From Firmicutes bacterium UBA5389 (GTDB lineage Bacteria; Bacillota; DTU025): a stretch of 5,263 nucleotides of DNA. Below are positions 1 to 5,263 of this stretch, one piece after another; within the stretch, counting starts at the first letter, position 1; each line of letters opens with the position of its first letter. The DNA lies in the NCBI GenBank assembly GCA_002409965.1, contig DHON01000030.1:1-5263 (forward strand), written 5' to 3'. The translations under genes and the position numbers were made by a program. The notes beneath the pieces are model-generated. The model saw only the letters and a list, made by a program, of their open reading frames with translations. It was not told the DNA's origin and searched no databases.

Positions 1-67
1 GAGGCGCGCCGCGGCCCACGCCCTATAGCTCGGGCTCGTGTGTGGGGGGAACTGGCTGCGCATCGCG

Positions 68-100
68 GTCGGCATGCAGTCGGCATGTGGTCGGCATTGG
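68..100. repeat. Three direct repeats of GTCGGCAT with 11-base period
   Basis: GTCGGCAT occurs at 68-75, 79-86 and 90-97, each followed by a variable triplet (GCA, GTG, TGG), so the period is exactly 11 bases. Same-face direct repeats of this period resemble binding arrays of OmpR/PhoB-type response regulators, but this is inference; the repeat may also be a chance minisatellite. It lies in the apparently non-coding stretch beyond the operon. Confidence 0.7.
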
Positions 101-235
101 GTATCGCGAACCTGAGTCATTCTACCCAGCCTTGGCGCGTAGCCTGGGCAAAATGGCACAGGCGGTTAACATAATGTTCGTCGCGGGGCCCAAGATCGGG
201 TTGTTGGGGGCTCGCGGGGGCGTGCGGGCCGCTTG

Positions 236-252
236 CGCCAAGAGACTTGGCG
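236..252 (-). terminator. 7-bp perfect hairpin downstream of the operon (weak terminator candidate)
   Basis: CGCCAAG and CTTGGCG pair perfectly around an AGA loop, 75 bases past the stop of the last gene. There is no U-tract on either side, so it is not a standard intrinsic terminator. It could act as a 3' stabilising hairpin or be coincidental. Confidence 0.25.
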
Positions 253-326
253 ATCTGTAGAGGTCGAGTTTCCATCGTCGCATGGCTACGTGGGGCATTT
301 TACGCTTGCACTACAGACAGACTTCT

Positions 327-1460
327 TCATGCCTGGGATGTGGCGCACGCGAGCACGGCCCCCATCAGCCCCAGCAGGGCGCAGTGTATTGCTTCGCCCA
401 GCATATCGATGGAGTACTCTGACTTGCCGGTCAATCCATCTACGGCCCCGGCGGCGACTGCCGCCCGCAGCGCCGCCCGCAGCATATCGGGGGTTGGCAG
501 GATGCTGACGTTGCCGCGCAGCGTGGCGAGGCAGGCGAGTATGCCGTACGCGGCATCGTCTGAGACCGCCCCGATTACTGTGACATCGGCAGGCGTGTCG
601 CACGCGATGCCCGCCCCGCACGGGCAGGCGCATCGCGTGCCCAGGGGACTCAATTCGCGCAGGGCGTTGGCAACAACACCCATGCCCAGCTCGTTTCCGA
701 GGTCGCCTATGGCTATGGTGGGCACTCTAGCGGCAGTTGCCTGTGTGAACAGCTCATCGAGAGGAGCGACTATGTCGGATATGGACTGTCCGCGGGAGTT
801 GTGGTGTACGCCCATCCGATTGGCTCCCGGCCGCTCGATGGCGATGACTACGCTCGGGTCGATGCAAGATAGGAGATCAGTCGCCAGCGTCCGGAGTGTG
901 GCAGGGTCTGAGCCGATGGGGAACGGGAGTATGACGGCCTCGTCAACGGGATTGGCAAGTCGATTGGCGATGGGCGTGGCAACGGCGTCAATGGCGGTCA
1001 CGGTGGCATGCACGCCGGCGGCGGCGCACGCGGCGCGCAGGGGGCGCACGGCTGCCTCTTCAGTGGCCAGCACGGGAACGATTCCGAATGCGGCGGCCAG
1101 CCCTCGGGCGAGCAGAGCGGCGCCGGTGAGGCCGTCGGTTTCGGGCTGCCCGGCCGAACGGATCATGAAGCCGGTGCACACGATGGCGCTTTTTCGCGGA
1201 GCGTGAGGGGCGAGAGTAGCTTGCGCAGCTGGGGCCAACGGATCCGCTGCTGTGGCCAGCGCAGCCTGCGGCCCCTGTGGATCAAGCGCCCGGGCGATGA
1301 CGCTGGCGGCGGTGTACGCCAGGGGCGCGCCTACGTGTTCGCGCGCCGCCGCATAGAGCCGGCTCGTGATCCCGCGGTTGCGGAAGTCCAGGGAGATCAG
1401 GCGATCGATGGTCTCTGCCGCGATGCTCAGTGCGTCATCGGTGATTCTTGGGGCTTTCAT
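327..1460 (-). CDS. DUF4392 family protein (D-glutamate cyclase C-terminal domain-like)
   Basis: The 377-residue protein matches the family that forms the C-terminal domain of vertebrate D-glutamate cyclase (GLUCM_C/DUF4392). An N-terminal part (about 15-60, with LISLDFRNRGITSRLY) and an Ala/Pro-rich linker (60-90) lead into the core. Core motifs are VCTGFMI (94-100), GQPETDGLTGAALLARG (104-120), PVLATEE (129-135), IAIERPGANRMGVHHNSRG (206-224), PTIAIGDLGNELGMG (247-261) and ADVTVIGAVSDDAAYG (291-306). ATG at 1460 has GAAGGGA at 1470-1476, 9 bases upstream. It follows pxpC by 45 bases on the same strand and is very probably co-transcribed. Together with the DUF1445 gene it supplies both halves of a D-glutamate cyclase as separate polypeptides. 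Two oddities are a Cys cluster (CACPCGAGIAC, 277-287) and SDDAAYG where, from memory of the family, SNWGAYG is common. Family assignment is firm; the activity is inferred. Confidence 0.9.
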   Translation of the reverse strand: MKAPRITDDALSIAAETIDRLISLDFRNRGITSRLYAAAREHVGAPLAYTAASVIARALDPQGPQAALATAADPLAPAAQATLAPHAPRKSAIVCTGFMIRSAGQPETDGLTGAALLARGLAAAFGIVPVLATEEAAVRPLRAACAAAGVHATVTAIDAVATPIANRLANPVDEAVILPFPIGSDPATLRTLATDLLSCIDPSVVIAIERPGANRMGVHHNSRGQSISDIVAPLDELFTQATAARVPTIAIGDLGNELGMGVVANALRELSPLGTRCACPCGAGIACDTPADVTVIGAVSDDAAYGILACLATLRGNVSILPTPDMLRAALRAAVAAGAVDGLTGKSEYSIDMLGEAIHCALLGLMGAVLACATSQA

Positions 1461-1505
1461 TGTGTTCAGTCCCTTCGCGTCGTCTGTCTTTCCGCGCGCG
1501 TGAGC

Positions 1506-2594
1506 CTACTGGAGTTCGCAAACGGTGACGACATGCTCGATGCCGTCAATCAGGATTCTGAGTGCGCGACCGCTGGCTCGGGAGGCAGCTTGTTCATGAA
1601 TGAGCGACTCATGCGCTTCTTCAGCCGGCAATGCAGCAAATCGGACCCGGTCTCCGGGGCGCAGGTGGGCCAGGAGGTCCAAGTCGACCCGGGCCACGCA
1701 GGCTATCTTGGGGTAGCCGCCGGTGGTCTGCCTGTCGGCCAACATGATGATGGGCTTGCCGTCGCCAGGCACCTGAACTGCGCCTCTGGGCATGCCGTCG
1801 GAGATGATGTCGGCCCCGCGGCTGTGCTCGATGGCTGGGCCCTCGAATCGCAACCCCATTCGGTCTGCCTTGCTGGTTAGGGTGAACTCCTCTGTGACCA
1901 GCGTACGCCGTCCTCCGTCTGTGAAATGGTCGTCCTGTGGGCCCATGACCACTCGTATGGCTACCGGGCACCTGGCGGATGCGGCCGCGGGCGAGTGCGC
2001 CCGGGCGAACGCGGCTTGCCGTTTGGCCAGGGCGGCGGCTGCCCGGGCGGTCACCGTGCTCGCGGCCAGCAGGCTTGGAACGTGGCCGGGTCCTGGGCTT
2101 GGGCTTGGGCTTGGGCGGTCCGGCGTGGCTATGAGGTCGCCTGCGCGAAGGGCGCGCCCTTGGCCGTCGATGCCGCCCAGCGCGGCGCGGGTGCATGTGG
2201 AGGCACTGCCCATCACCAGAGGAGCGGCGATTCCTCCGCGCACCGCGAGATAGACTTGGACTCCCCAGGCCGGGGCGCCTACGCTCACGATCTCGCCGGG
2301 CATGACGCTCAAGGTCGTCCAGGGCGAGACGGCGATGGAGTCTACCGAGACGGAGGCCCAGGCACCGGCGCACGCCAACACGACCGGGGCCAGCGCTCGG
2401 ACGCTGAAGTTGCCATACGTGATCTCGATCCCCACTGCTCCTTCTGGGTTTTCTGCCAGCAGATTGGCGACTGCCAGAGCCTCCTGGTCCAGCGCGCCGG
2501 AGGGAGGCACTCCGTACTTCATCCGCCCTCGTCGGCCCAGGTCTTGAAGCGTGGAGAGCGGCCCTGAGTTGACCACTTCAAGCATGGCTGCCAC
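1506..2594 (-). CDS. pxpC: 5-oxoprolinase subunit PxpC (KipA/biotin-dependent carboxyltransferase family)
   Basis: The 362-residue protein is the PxpC component of the 5-oxoprolinase. It is homologous to allophanate hydrolase subdomain 2 and B. subtilis KipA, and works with PxpB. Databases often call the family 'biotin-dependent carboxyltransferase', which is misleading here. Motifs are GPLSTLQDLGRRG (11-23), GVPPSGALD (28-36), YLAVRGGI (115-122), MGSASTCTRAALGG (128-141), LRAGD (149-153), RVVMGPQDDHF (214-224), DRMGLRFEGP (244-253) and ISDGMPRGAVQVPGDGKP (264-281) followed by DRQTTGGYPKIACV (287-300). GTG at 2594 is preferred over ATG at 2585 because AAGGGGG (2604-2610) sits 9 bases upstream of the GTG and 18 from the ATG. 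The linker between the two halves, about residues 157-210, is longer than usual for the family. It begins with a Pro-Ser/Pro-Gly run encoded by a hexanucleotide repeat and continues Ala-rich. Confidence 0.95.
   Translation of the reverse strand: MAAMLEVVNSGPLSTLQDLGRRGRMKYGVPPSGALDQEALAVANLLAENPEGAVGIEITYGNFSVRALAPVVLACAGAWASVSVDSIAVSPWTTLSVMPGEIVSVGAPAWGVQVYLAVRGGIAAPLVMGSASTCTRAALGGIDGQGRALRAGDLIATPDRPSPSPSPGPGHVPSLLAASTVTARAAAALAKRQAAFARAHSPAAASARCPVAIRVVMGPQDDHFTDGGRRTLVTEEFTLTSKADRMGLRFEGPAIEHSRGADIISDGMPRGAVQVPGDGKPIIMLADRQTTGGYPKIACVARVDLDLLAHLRPGDRVRFAALPAEEAHESLIHEQAASRASGRALRILIDGIEHVVTVCELQ
2095..2117. repeat. GGGCTT hexanucleotide tandem repeat inside pxpC
   Basis: Three full copies of GGGCTT and a partial fourth run in tandem. 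In the pxpC frame they encode alternating Pro-Ser, continued by Pro-Gly in the neighbouring bases (residues about 161-170). Because the unit is 6 bases, copy-number change would keep the frame and only alter linker length. Confidence 0.85.
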
Positions 2595-3385
2595 TACTGA
2601 TCGCCCCCTTCTGCCTGGGCTGGGATGGCTGCGATGCCTGGCGCATCGGTGCGCGCCGTGGTCGCTGCGGCCGCTTCAATGGCACGATATGCGGCCTCGT
2701 CCACCGGGACGAACCGAATTCGGTTGCCCGCGCGGAGCAGGCACGGAGGATCCGCGGACGGGTCGGCCAGACGCATAGGCGTGCGACCAATCAGGTGCCA
2801 CCCGCCCGGGCTTGCCATAGGGTAGACCCCTGTCTGGTTGCCGGCGATGCCCACTGACCCGGCGGGCACGATTGTGCGCGGGGTGGCGAGCCGGGGAGTC
2901 GCGATGCGAGGCGACATCCCGCCCAGATACGGAAAGCCCAGCATGAAGCCGATCATGTAGACCAGGTAGAGCGGCTCGCTATGCACTGCGACCACCTCAT
3001 CAGGCGACAGGCCTGTGTGCGCTGCCACATCATGGAGGTCGGGGCCGAATCGGCCGCCGTAGCACACGGGTATACTGACTATGTCCAGCTGGTCGAGGCT
3101 GGCTGGTCCCTCGGGAATCGCGGCCGTTTCCGCAATGCGCTGAAGCTCTTCCAGGGCTGCAGCGGGCGAGATCAGGCGTGGGTCGAATTCAGCCAGCACG
3201 GACCTGTAGGAAGGCAGCACTTCAACCAGCCATGGAAGATTGGCGCTCTCAAAAGCTGCGGCGGCGGTGTGGGCGCGCGCGGCCAGGGCTGGGGAAATCT
3301 CGTTGCCGAACTCTATGACCACGGCGCTGTCGCCGGCCCACAGAAATCGGGGCATAGATCGAGGCGTGTCTGCATGAATGCTCAT
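2594..3385 (-). CDS. pxpB: 5-oxoprolinase subunit PxpB (KipI/allophanate hydrolase subunit 1 family)
   Basis: The 263-residue protein is the PxpB component of the ATP-dependent 5-oxoprolinase. It is homologous to subdomain 1 of allophanate hydrolase and to B. subtilis KipI. Motifs are FLWAGDSAVVIEFG (14-27) at the N-terminus, LPSYRSVLAEFDP (57-69), IPVCYGGRFGPDL (105-117), HTGLSPDEVVAVHSEPLYLV (123-142), GFMLGFPYLGGM (146-157), PAGSVGIAGNQTGVYP (174-189) and SPGGWHLIGRTP (192-203). The last two blocks are the most diagnostic of the family. ATG at 3385 is chosen because it overlaps the preceding TGA as ATGA and has GGGAGG at 3395-3400, 9 bases upstream. The open frame reaches further, to 3526, but that part is antisense-like and arginine-rich. 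The final 25 or so residues are Ala-rich and look like a variable tail. The TAG stop shares its last base with the pxpC GTG start, so translational coupling through the operon is likely. Confidence 0.95.
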   Translation of the reverse strand: MSIHADTPRSMPRFLWAGDSAVVIEFGNEISPALAARAHTAAAAFESANLPWLVEVLPSYRSVLAEFDPRLISPAAALEELQRIAETAAIPEGPASLDQLDIVSIPVCYGGRFGPDLHDVAAHTGLSPDEVVAVHSEPLYLVYMIGFMLGFPYLGGMSPRIATPRLATPRTIVPAGSVGIAGNQTGVYPMASPGGWHLIGRTPMRLADPSADPPCLLRAGNRIRFVPVDEAAYRAIEAAAATTARTDAPGIAAIPAQAEGGDQ

Positions 3386-4209
3386 TTCGCTGTGCCTCCC
3401 AGACCGCACACGAAGTCGTGCAGGTCGCGATCGCGGATGTCGGTGATGAACATGTGTCCGGGCGAGTGCGTTATCATGATCTCGGGTTTGGCAGCCAGGG
3501 CTGCTGCCTGAGGCGTGACGCCGCATGCCCAGAAGGCCGGGATTTCGCCTTCATTGACGGGCACTGGATCGCCGAACTCGGGGCAGTCGATGTCGGCGAT
3601 GCCGATTACCTCAGGCGATCCTATGTGGACCGGCGCGCCGTGCACGGCGCGCATGGCCGCGGTGACTTCGACGGCCCGGGCGATGGCGCGACCGGGAATC
3701 GGGCGCATGCTGACCACCATCGGCCCGCGGAAGACCCCTGCCGGCCTGCATTGTATGTTCGTTATATACATGGGTACGTTGCGGCCGAGTTCAACGTGCC
3801 GAACCGGGATGCCTGCATCAAGCAAGGATTTCTCAAAAGAGAAACTGCAGCCTATAAGGAATGAGACGAAGTCGTCCTGCCACAGGTCGACGATGTCGGA
3901 GCGTTCGTCCTCAAGCTGCCCGCGGCGGTACACGCGATATCTGGGAAGATCAGTGCGGATGTCGGCGCCGGGCGCGCTGTACGCAGGGTCGGGGCAGCCA
4001 GCCTCCAGCACGTCGATAATCGGGCATGGCTTGGGGTTCCTGACGGCGAACACCAGGAAGTCCATGGCCAGCCGGGCGGGGAGCACCACCAGATTGGCCT
4101 GGGCGTATCCCATACACACGCCGGCGGTGGGGGCAGTCCATTGGGCGGATCTGACTATCGAACGGAATCGGCGGGGGCTTGCATCGGCCCAGTCTTGCGT
4201 TGCGTTCAG
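3382..4209 (-). CDS. ycsI: YcsI/DUF1445 family protein (D-glutamate cyclase N-domain-like, putative hydro-lyase)
   Basis: The 275-residue protein matches the DUF1445 family (B. subtilis YcsI; N-terminal domain of vertebrate D-glutamate cyclase) over its full length, with the usual family size of about 260-275. Motifs are WTAPTAG (24-30), GYAQANLVVLP (34-44), RNPKPCPIIDVLEAG (57-71), PGADIRTDLPRYRVY (80-94), WQDDFVSFLIGCSFSFE (110-126), RNVPMYITN (143-151), GPMVVSMRP (162-170), HIGSPEVIGI (195-204) and THSPGHMFITD (247-257). Family alignment needs the start close to 4209, but no ATG lies in frame there. CTG at 4209 has an SD (AAAGGGGTGA) 7 bases upstream and overlaps the pxpA stop. GTG at 4230 (282 aa) is the alternative, without a good SD. 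A longer open frame upstream to 4716 is an arginine-rich shadow of pxpA. Its position between pxpA and pxpB, as in B. subtilis ycsF-ycsG-ycsI-kipI, indicates a role in 5-oxoproline metabolism. The 'hydro-lyase' name is historical, so the reaction is inferred. Confidence 0.93.
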   Translation of the reverse strand: MNATQDWADASPRRFRSIVRSAQWTAPTAGVCMGYAQANLVVLPARLAMDFLVFAVRNPKPCPIIDVLEAGCPDPAYSAPGADIRTDLPRYRVYRRGQLEDERSDIVDLWQDDFVSFLIGCSFSFEKSLLDAGIPVRHVELGRNVPMYITNIQCRPAGVFRGPMVVSMRPIPGRAIARAVEVTAAMRAVHGAPVHIGSPEVIGIADIDCPEFGDPVPVNEGEIPAFWACGVTPQAAALAAKPEIMITHSPGHMFITDIRDRDLHDFVCGLGGTAK

Positions 4210-5003
4210 TTGAGATTCACCCCTTTCCACAGCGGTTCGATCCGGATTCCTGCCGCTGCGATTGCTTCCCGGACCGCACGGGCAGTTTCGGCGGCTTGCT
4301 CGGTGTCGCCGTGCACGCATATGGTGTGGGCCGCCAGGTTGATCTGGCCTCCATCGTAGGTGTCTATCGCTCCATCGCGCGCGATGCACACCGCACGCCG
4401 AGCGACTTGAGCAGGATCCTCGATGACCGATCCTGGCTTCGAGCGGCTGACCAGGGTTCCATCGGAGTTGTAGGCCCTGTCCGCGAACGCCTCTGCCGCG
4501 AAAGCGATGCCTGCCTCGGCGGCAGCTTGCTGCATTACTGAGCCTGCCAGGCCCACTAGTACAAGCCCGAGATCGAGCCAGCGGACGGCCCTGGCCAGGG
4601 CGAGGGCGAGCGCATAGTCGCGGGCGGCGCGGTTGTAGAGGGCGCCATGGGGCTTGACGTGCCTGAGCTGGACGCCTTCGGCGCGTGCAAGGGCCCACAA
4701 CGCTCCGACTTGACATGCCAGGTCGGCTGCGGCCTCGTCTGGGGACACGGCCATGTCGCGTCGGCCGAATCCGACCAGGTCAGGATACCCGGGGTGTGCG
4801 CCGCACGACACGTTCAGCCGGGCGGCCGTCCGCAGCGTCTTGCGCATGGTAGAGGGGTCTCCCGCATGGAAACCGCATGCGATGTTGGCGCTGGTGACCG
4901 AGGCCAGCGTTCGTTCGTCCAGACCCATCTGCCAGGCGCCGAAGGACTCGCCGACATCGCTGTTGATGTCGATCGCCACTGGGTCCATTCCAACTGGGCT
5001 CAT
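4206..5003 (-). CDS. pxpA: 5-oxoprolinase subunit PxpA (LamB/YcsF family)
   Basis: This is one of three components of the prokaryotic ATP-dependent 5-oxoprolinase, a cytoplasmic enzyme that converts 5-oxoproline to glutamate. With the chosen start it has 265 residues, against roughly 245-257 for E. coli and B. subtilis homologues. Family signatures appear in order: IDINSDVGESFG (11-22), TSANIACGFHAGDP (37-50), GAHPGYPDLVGFGRR (68-82), RHVKPHGALYN (114-124), LVGLAGS (149-155), EAFADRAYNSDGTLVSRS (171-188) and ICVHGD (228-233). The conserved Asp and His residues of the family are present. There is no signal peptide. The start is uncertain. ATG at 5003 places the core motif about 10 residues in; ATGs at 5021 (271 aa) and 4988 (260 aa) are alternatives, and none has an ideally spaced SD. 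The frame stays open up to a TTG at 5141, but that extension is aromatic-rich, has AT-richer codons and is not part of the family. It is the first gene of the operon, and its TGA overlaps the next start by 3 bases (sequence CTGA). Confidence 0.95.
   Translation of the reverse strand: MSPVGMDPVAIDINSDVGESFGAWQMGLDERTLASVTSANIACGFHAGDPSTMRKTLRTAARLNVSCGAHPGYPDLVGFGRRDMAVSPDEAAADLACQVGALWALARAEGVQLRHVKPHGALYNRAARDYALALALARAVRWLDLGLVLVGLAGSVMQQAAAEAGIAFAAEAFADRAYNSDGTLVSRSKPGSVIEDPAQVARRAVCIARDGAIDTYDGGQINLAAHTICVHGDTEQAAETARAVREAIAAAGIRIEPLWKGVNLN
4217..4226 (-). promoter_or_regulatory. Ribosome binding site deciding the CTG start of the DUF1445 gene
   Basis: On the minus strand this reads AAAGGGGTGA, a close match to the full anti-SD complement AAAGGAGGTGA. 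It lies 7 bases before the CTG at 4209, an ideal spacing. It sits inside the last codons of pxpA and does not serve any ATG or TTG. The GTG at 4230 lies upstream of it and so cannot use it. Confidence 0.7.
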
Positions 5004-5146
5004 TGCCACTCGAACCACCATTCCTTCAGGAAGGTATTCGTGTATCGACCAAAGGTAACTGGAAAAGAGTTCATGAAAGGCGGCCCAGAAGTCCTCTGCT
5101 GGGTCTTCTTGCCCATATGTAGATTCTGTACGGATACACAAGTATC
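5004..5146 (-). promoter_or_regulatory. Operon leader / probable promoter region upstream of pxpA
   Basis: This stretch of about 140 bases is clearly less GC-rich than the genes and precedes the first gene of the operon, so the promoter is expected here or just upstream. The best -35/-10-like pair I can find on the minus strand is TTGCTG (5159-5164), 17 bases, then TGTATC (5136-5141), which is a poor match and is not called as a promoter. The pxpA frame remains open through this region. A CCTTCCTGAAGG palindrome (5023-5034) covers the AAGGA in front of the ATG at 5021, so a small hairpin could influence initiation there. Confidence 0.35.
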
Positions 5147-5147
5147 C
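5127..5147. promoter_or_regulatory. Overlapping dyads, candidate operator
   Basis: Two perfect inverted repeats overlap here: TGTA-CGGA-TACA (5127-5138) and GGATAC-ACAA-GTATCC (5132-5147). They lie about 130 bases upstream of the pxpA start, directly at the end of the possible upstream frame. A further GTGTATC at 5040-5046 pairs with GATACAC at 5133-5139. Dimeric regulators bind such sites, and the symmetry with 4-base spacers would suit an operator. The stems are too short and lack a T-run for a terminator. Which regulator would bind is unknown. Confidence 0.3.
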
Positions 5148-5263
5148 TACTCTTCCAGCAAGATTCCTCCGCTTTCTCTGTATTCAATGTCTCCCTCTTG
5201 GGCGCGCCTTGAAGCAAAAGTGAGCATCCCAGGTTGTTCCATACGCAGCCTGCTCAACGGCTG
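5147..5263 (-). CDS. Possible 3' end of an upstream gene (partial)
   Basis: A minus-strand frame is open from the window edge to a TAG at 5147-5149, giving 38 residues ending in ESGGILLEE. The sequence is mixed and fairly acidic at the end, without the arginine/proline-rich look of GC-rich shadow frames, so it could be the C-terminus of an upstream co-directional gene. A second minus-strand frame over the same bases is also open for about 25 codons from the edge. I recognise no family. In B. subtilis a transporter and an IclR-type regulator (KipR) belong to the equivalent locus, but nothing here identifies either. The alternative is ordinary intergenic DNA. Confidence 0.3.
   Translation of the reverse strand, partial: QPLSRLRMEQPGMLTFASRRAQEGDIEYRESGGILLEE

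Larger units (their letters stand above)
1..326. other. Intergenic stretch without a convincing gene
   Basis: This region beyond the end of the operon holds the 11-base-period repeat and the 7-bp hairpin. A plus-strand frame of 72 codons (42-260, GTG start) matches no family I know. A minus-strand frame from an ATG at 120 stays open to the window edge for 40 codons. It has only a weak GGGTAGA before it and would read through the repeat, so a next gene starting here is possible but unsupported. CATAAT at 170-175 resembles a -10 box but has no matching -35. Confidence 0.5.

Noticed and set aside
1..120. Minus-strand frame from an ATG at 120 open to the window edge, as a possible next gene
   Set aside because: It is only 40 codons, with a weak SD. 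Another minus-strand frame is also open here, and it reads through the repeat. It cannot be judged without the sequence beyond the window.
42..260. 72-codon plus-strand frame in the intergenic stretch
   Set aside because: It has no clear SD before the GTG, no recognisable family, and it runs through the 11-base repeat and the hairpin.
247..1206. 319-codon plus-strand open frame antisense to the DUF4392 gene
   Set aside because: It is Ala/Ser/Pro/Arg-rich with no recognisable motif, and the opposite strand encodes a protein with clear family motifs. Long antisense frames are expected at this GC content.
1926..2567. 213-codon plus-strand frame opposite pxpC, with a repeated Ala-Trp run
   Set aside because: The Ala-Trp run is just the GGGCTT repeat read on the other strand, and the frame lies opposite a well-supported gene.
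3515..4213. 232-codon plus-strand frame opposite the DUF1445 gene
   Set aside because: It has Ser/Arg/Thr-rich composition and no family features, and it lies fully opposite a well-supported gene.
4210..4716. Long N-terminal extension of the DUF1445 frame inside pxpA
   Set aside because: The extension is Arg/Pro/Gly/Ser-rich, as expected for an out-of-frame reading of pxpA, and would make the protein about 170 residues longer than the family.
1..5263. Search for tRNA, rRNA, CRISPR arrays, IS ends or phage genes
   Set aside because: I saw no tRNA-like cloverleaf, no regularly spaced long repeats, and no transposase or integrase motifs.

Overview
This is a visibly GC-rich bacterial window with five co-directional genes on the minus strand. 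They form one tightly packed operon read from about 5003 down to 327. The order is pxpA, a YcsI/DUF1445 'putative hydro-lyase' gene, pxpB, pxpC and a DUF4392 (D-glutamate cyclase C-terminal family) gene. The first three junctions are overlaps of 3, 4 and 1 bases, and the last is a 45-base gap with its own Shine-Dalgarno (SD). Strong AAGGGG/GGAGG-type SDs precede four of the genes. These SDs and a gene order that resembles Bacillus subtilis ycsF-ycsG-ycsI-kipI-kipA-kipR suggest a GC-rich Bacillota or similar bacterium, but the taxon cannot be fixed from the sequence.

Function: PxpA, PxpB and PxpC are the three components of the prokaryotic ATP-dependent 5-oxoprolinase, which opens 5-oxoproline (pyroglutamate) to glutamate. 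DUF1445 and DUF4392 are the N- and C-terminal domains of the vertebrate mitochondrial enzyme D-glutamate cyclase (DGLUCY), which turns D-glutamate into 5-oxo-D-proline. Here the two domains are separate genes, placed inside and at the end of the oxoprolinase operon. The inferred pathway is D-glutamate, for example from peptidoglycan turnover, to 5-oxoproline to glutamate. The steric question (D versus L 5-oxoproline) is open, and no racemase or transporter lies in the window.

Layout: 1-326 holds no convincing gene. It contains a three-copy 11-base-period repeat (68-100) and a 7-bp hairpin (236-252) downstream of the operon. The five genes occupy 327-5003. The stretch 5004-5146 is a less GC-rich leader with overlapping dyads that are candidate operator sites. 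At 5147-5263 a minus-strand frame is open to the window edge and may be the tail of an upstream gene.

The most notable details are the split D-glutamate cyclase in an oxoprolinase operon and an apparent CTG start codon for the DUF1445 gene, overlapping the pxpA stop as CTGA behind an excellent SD.
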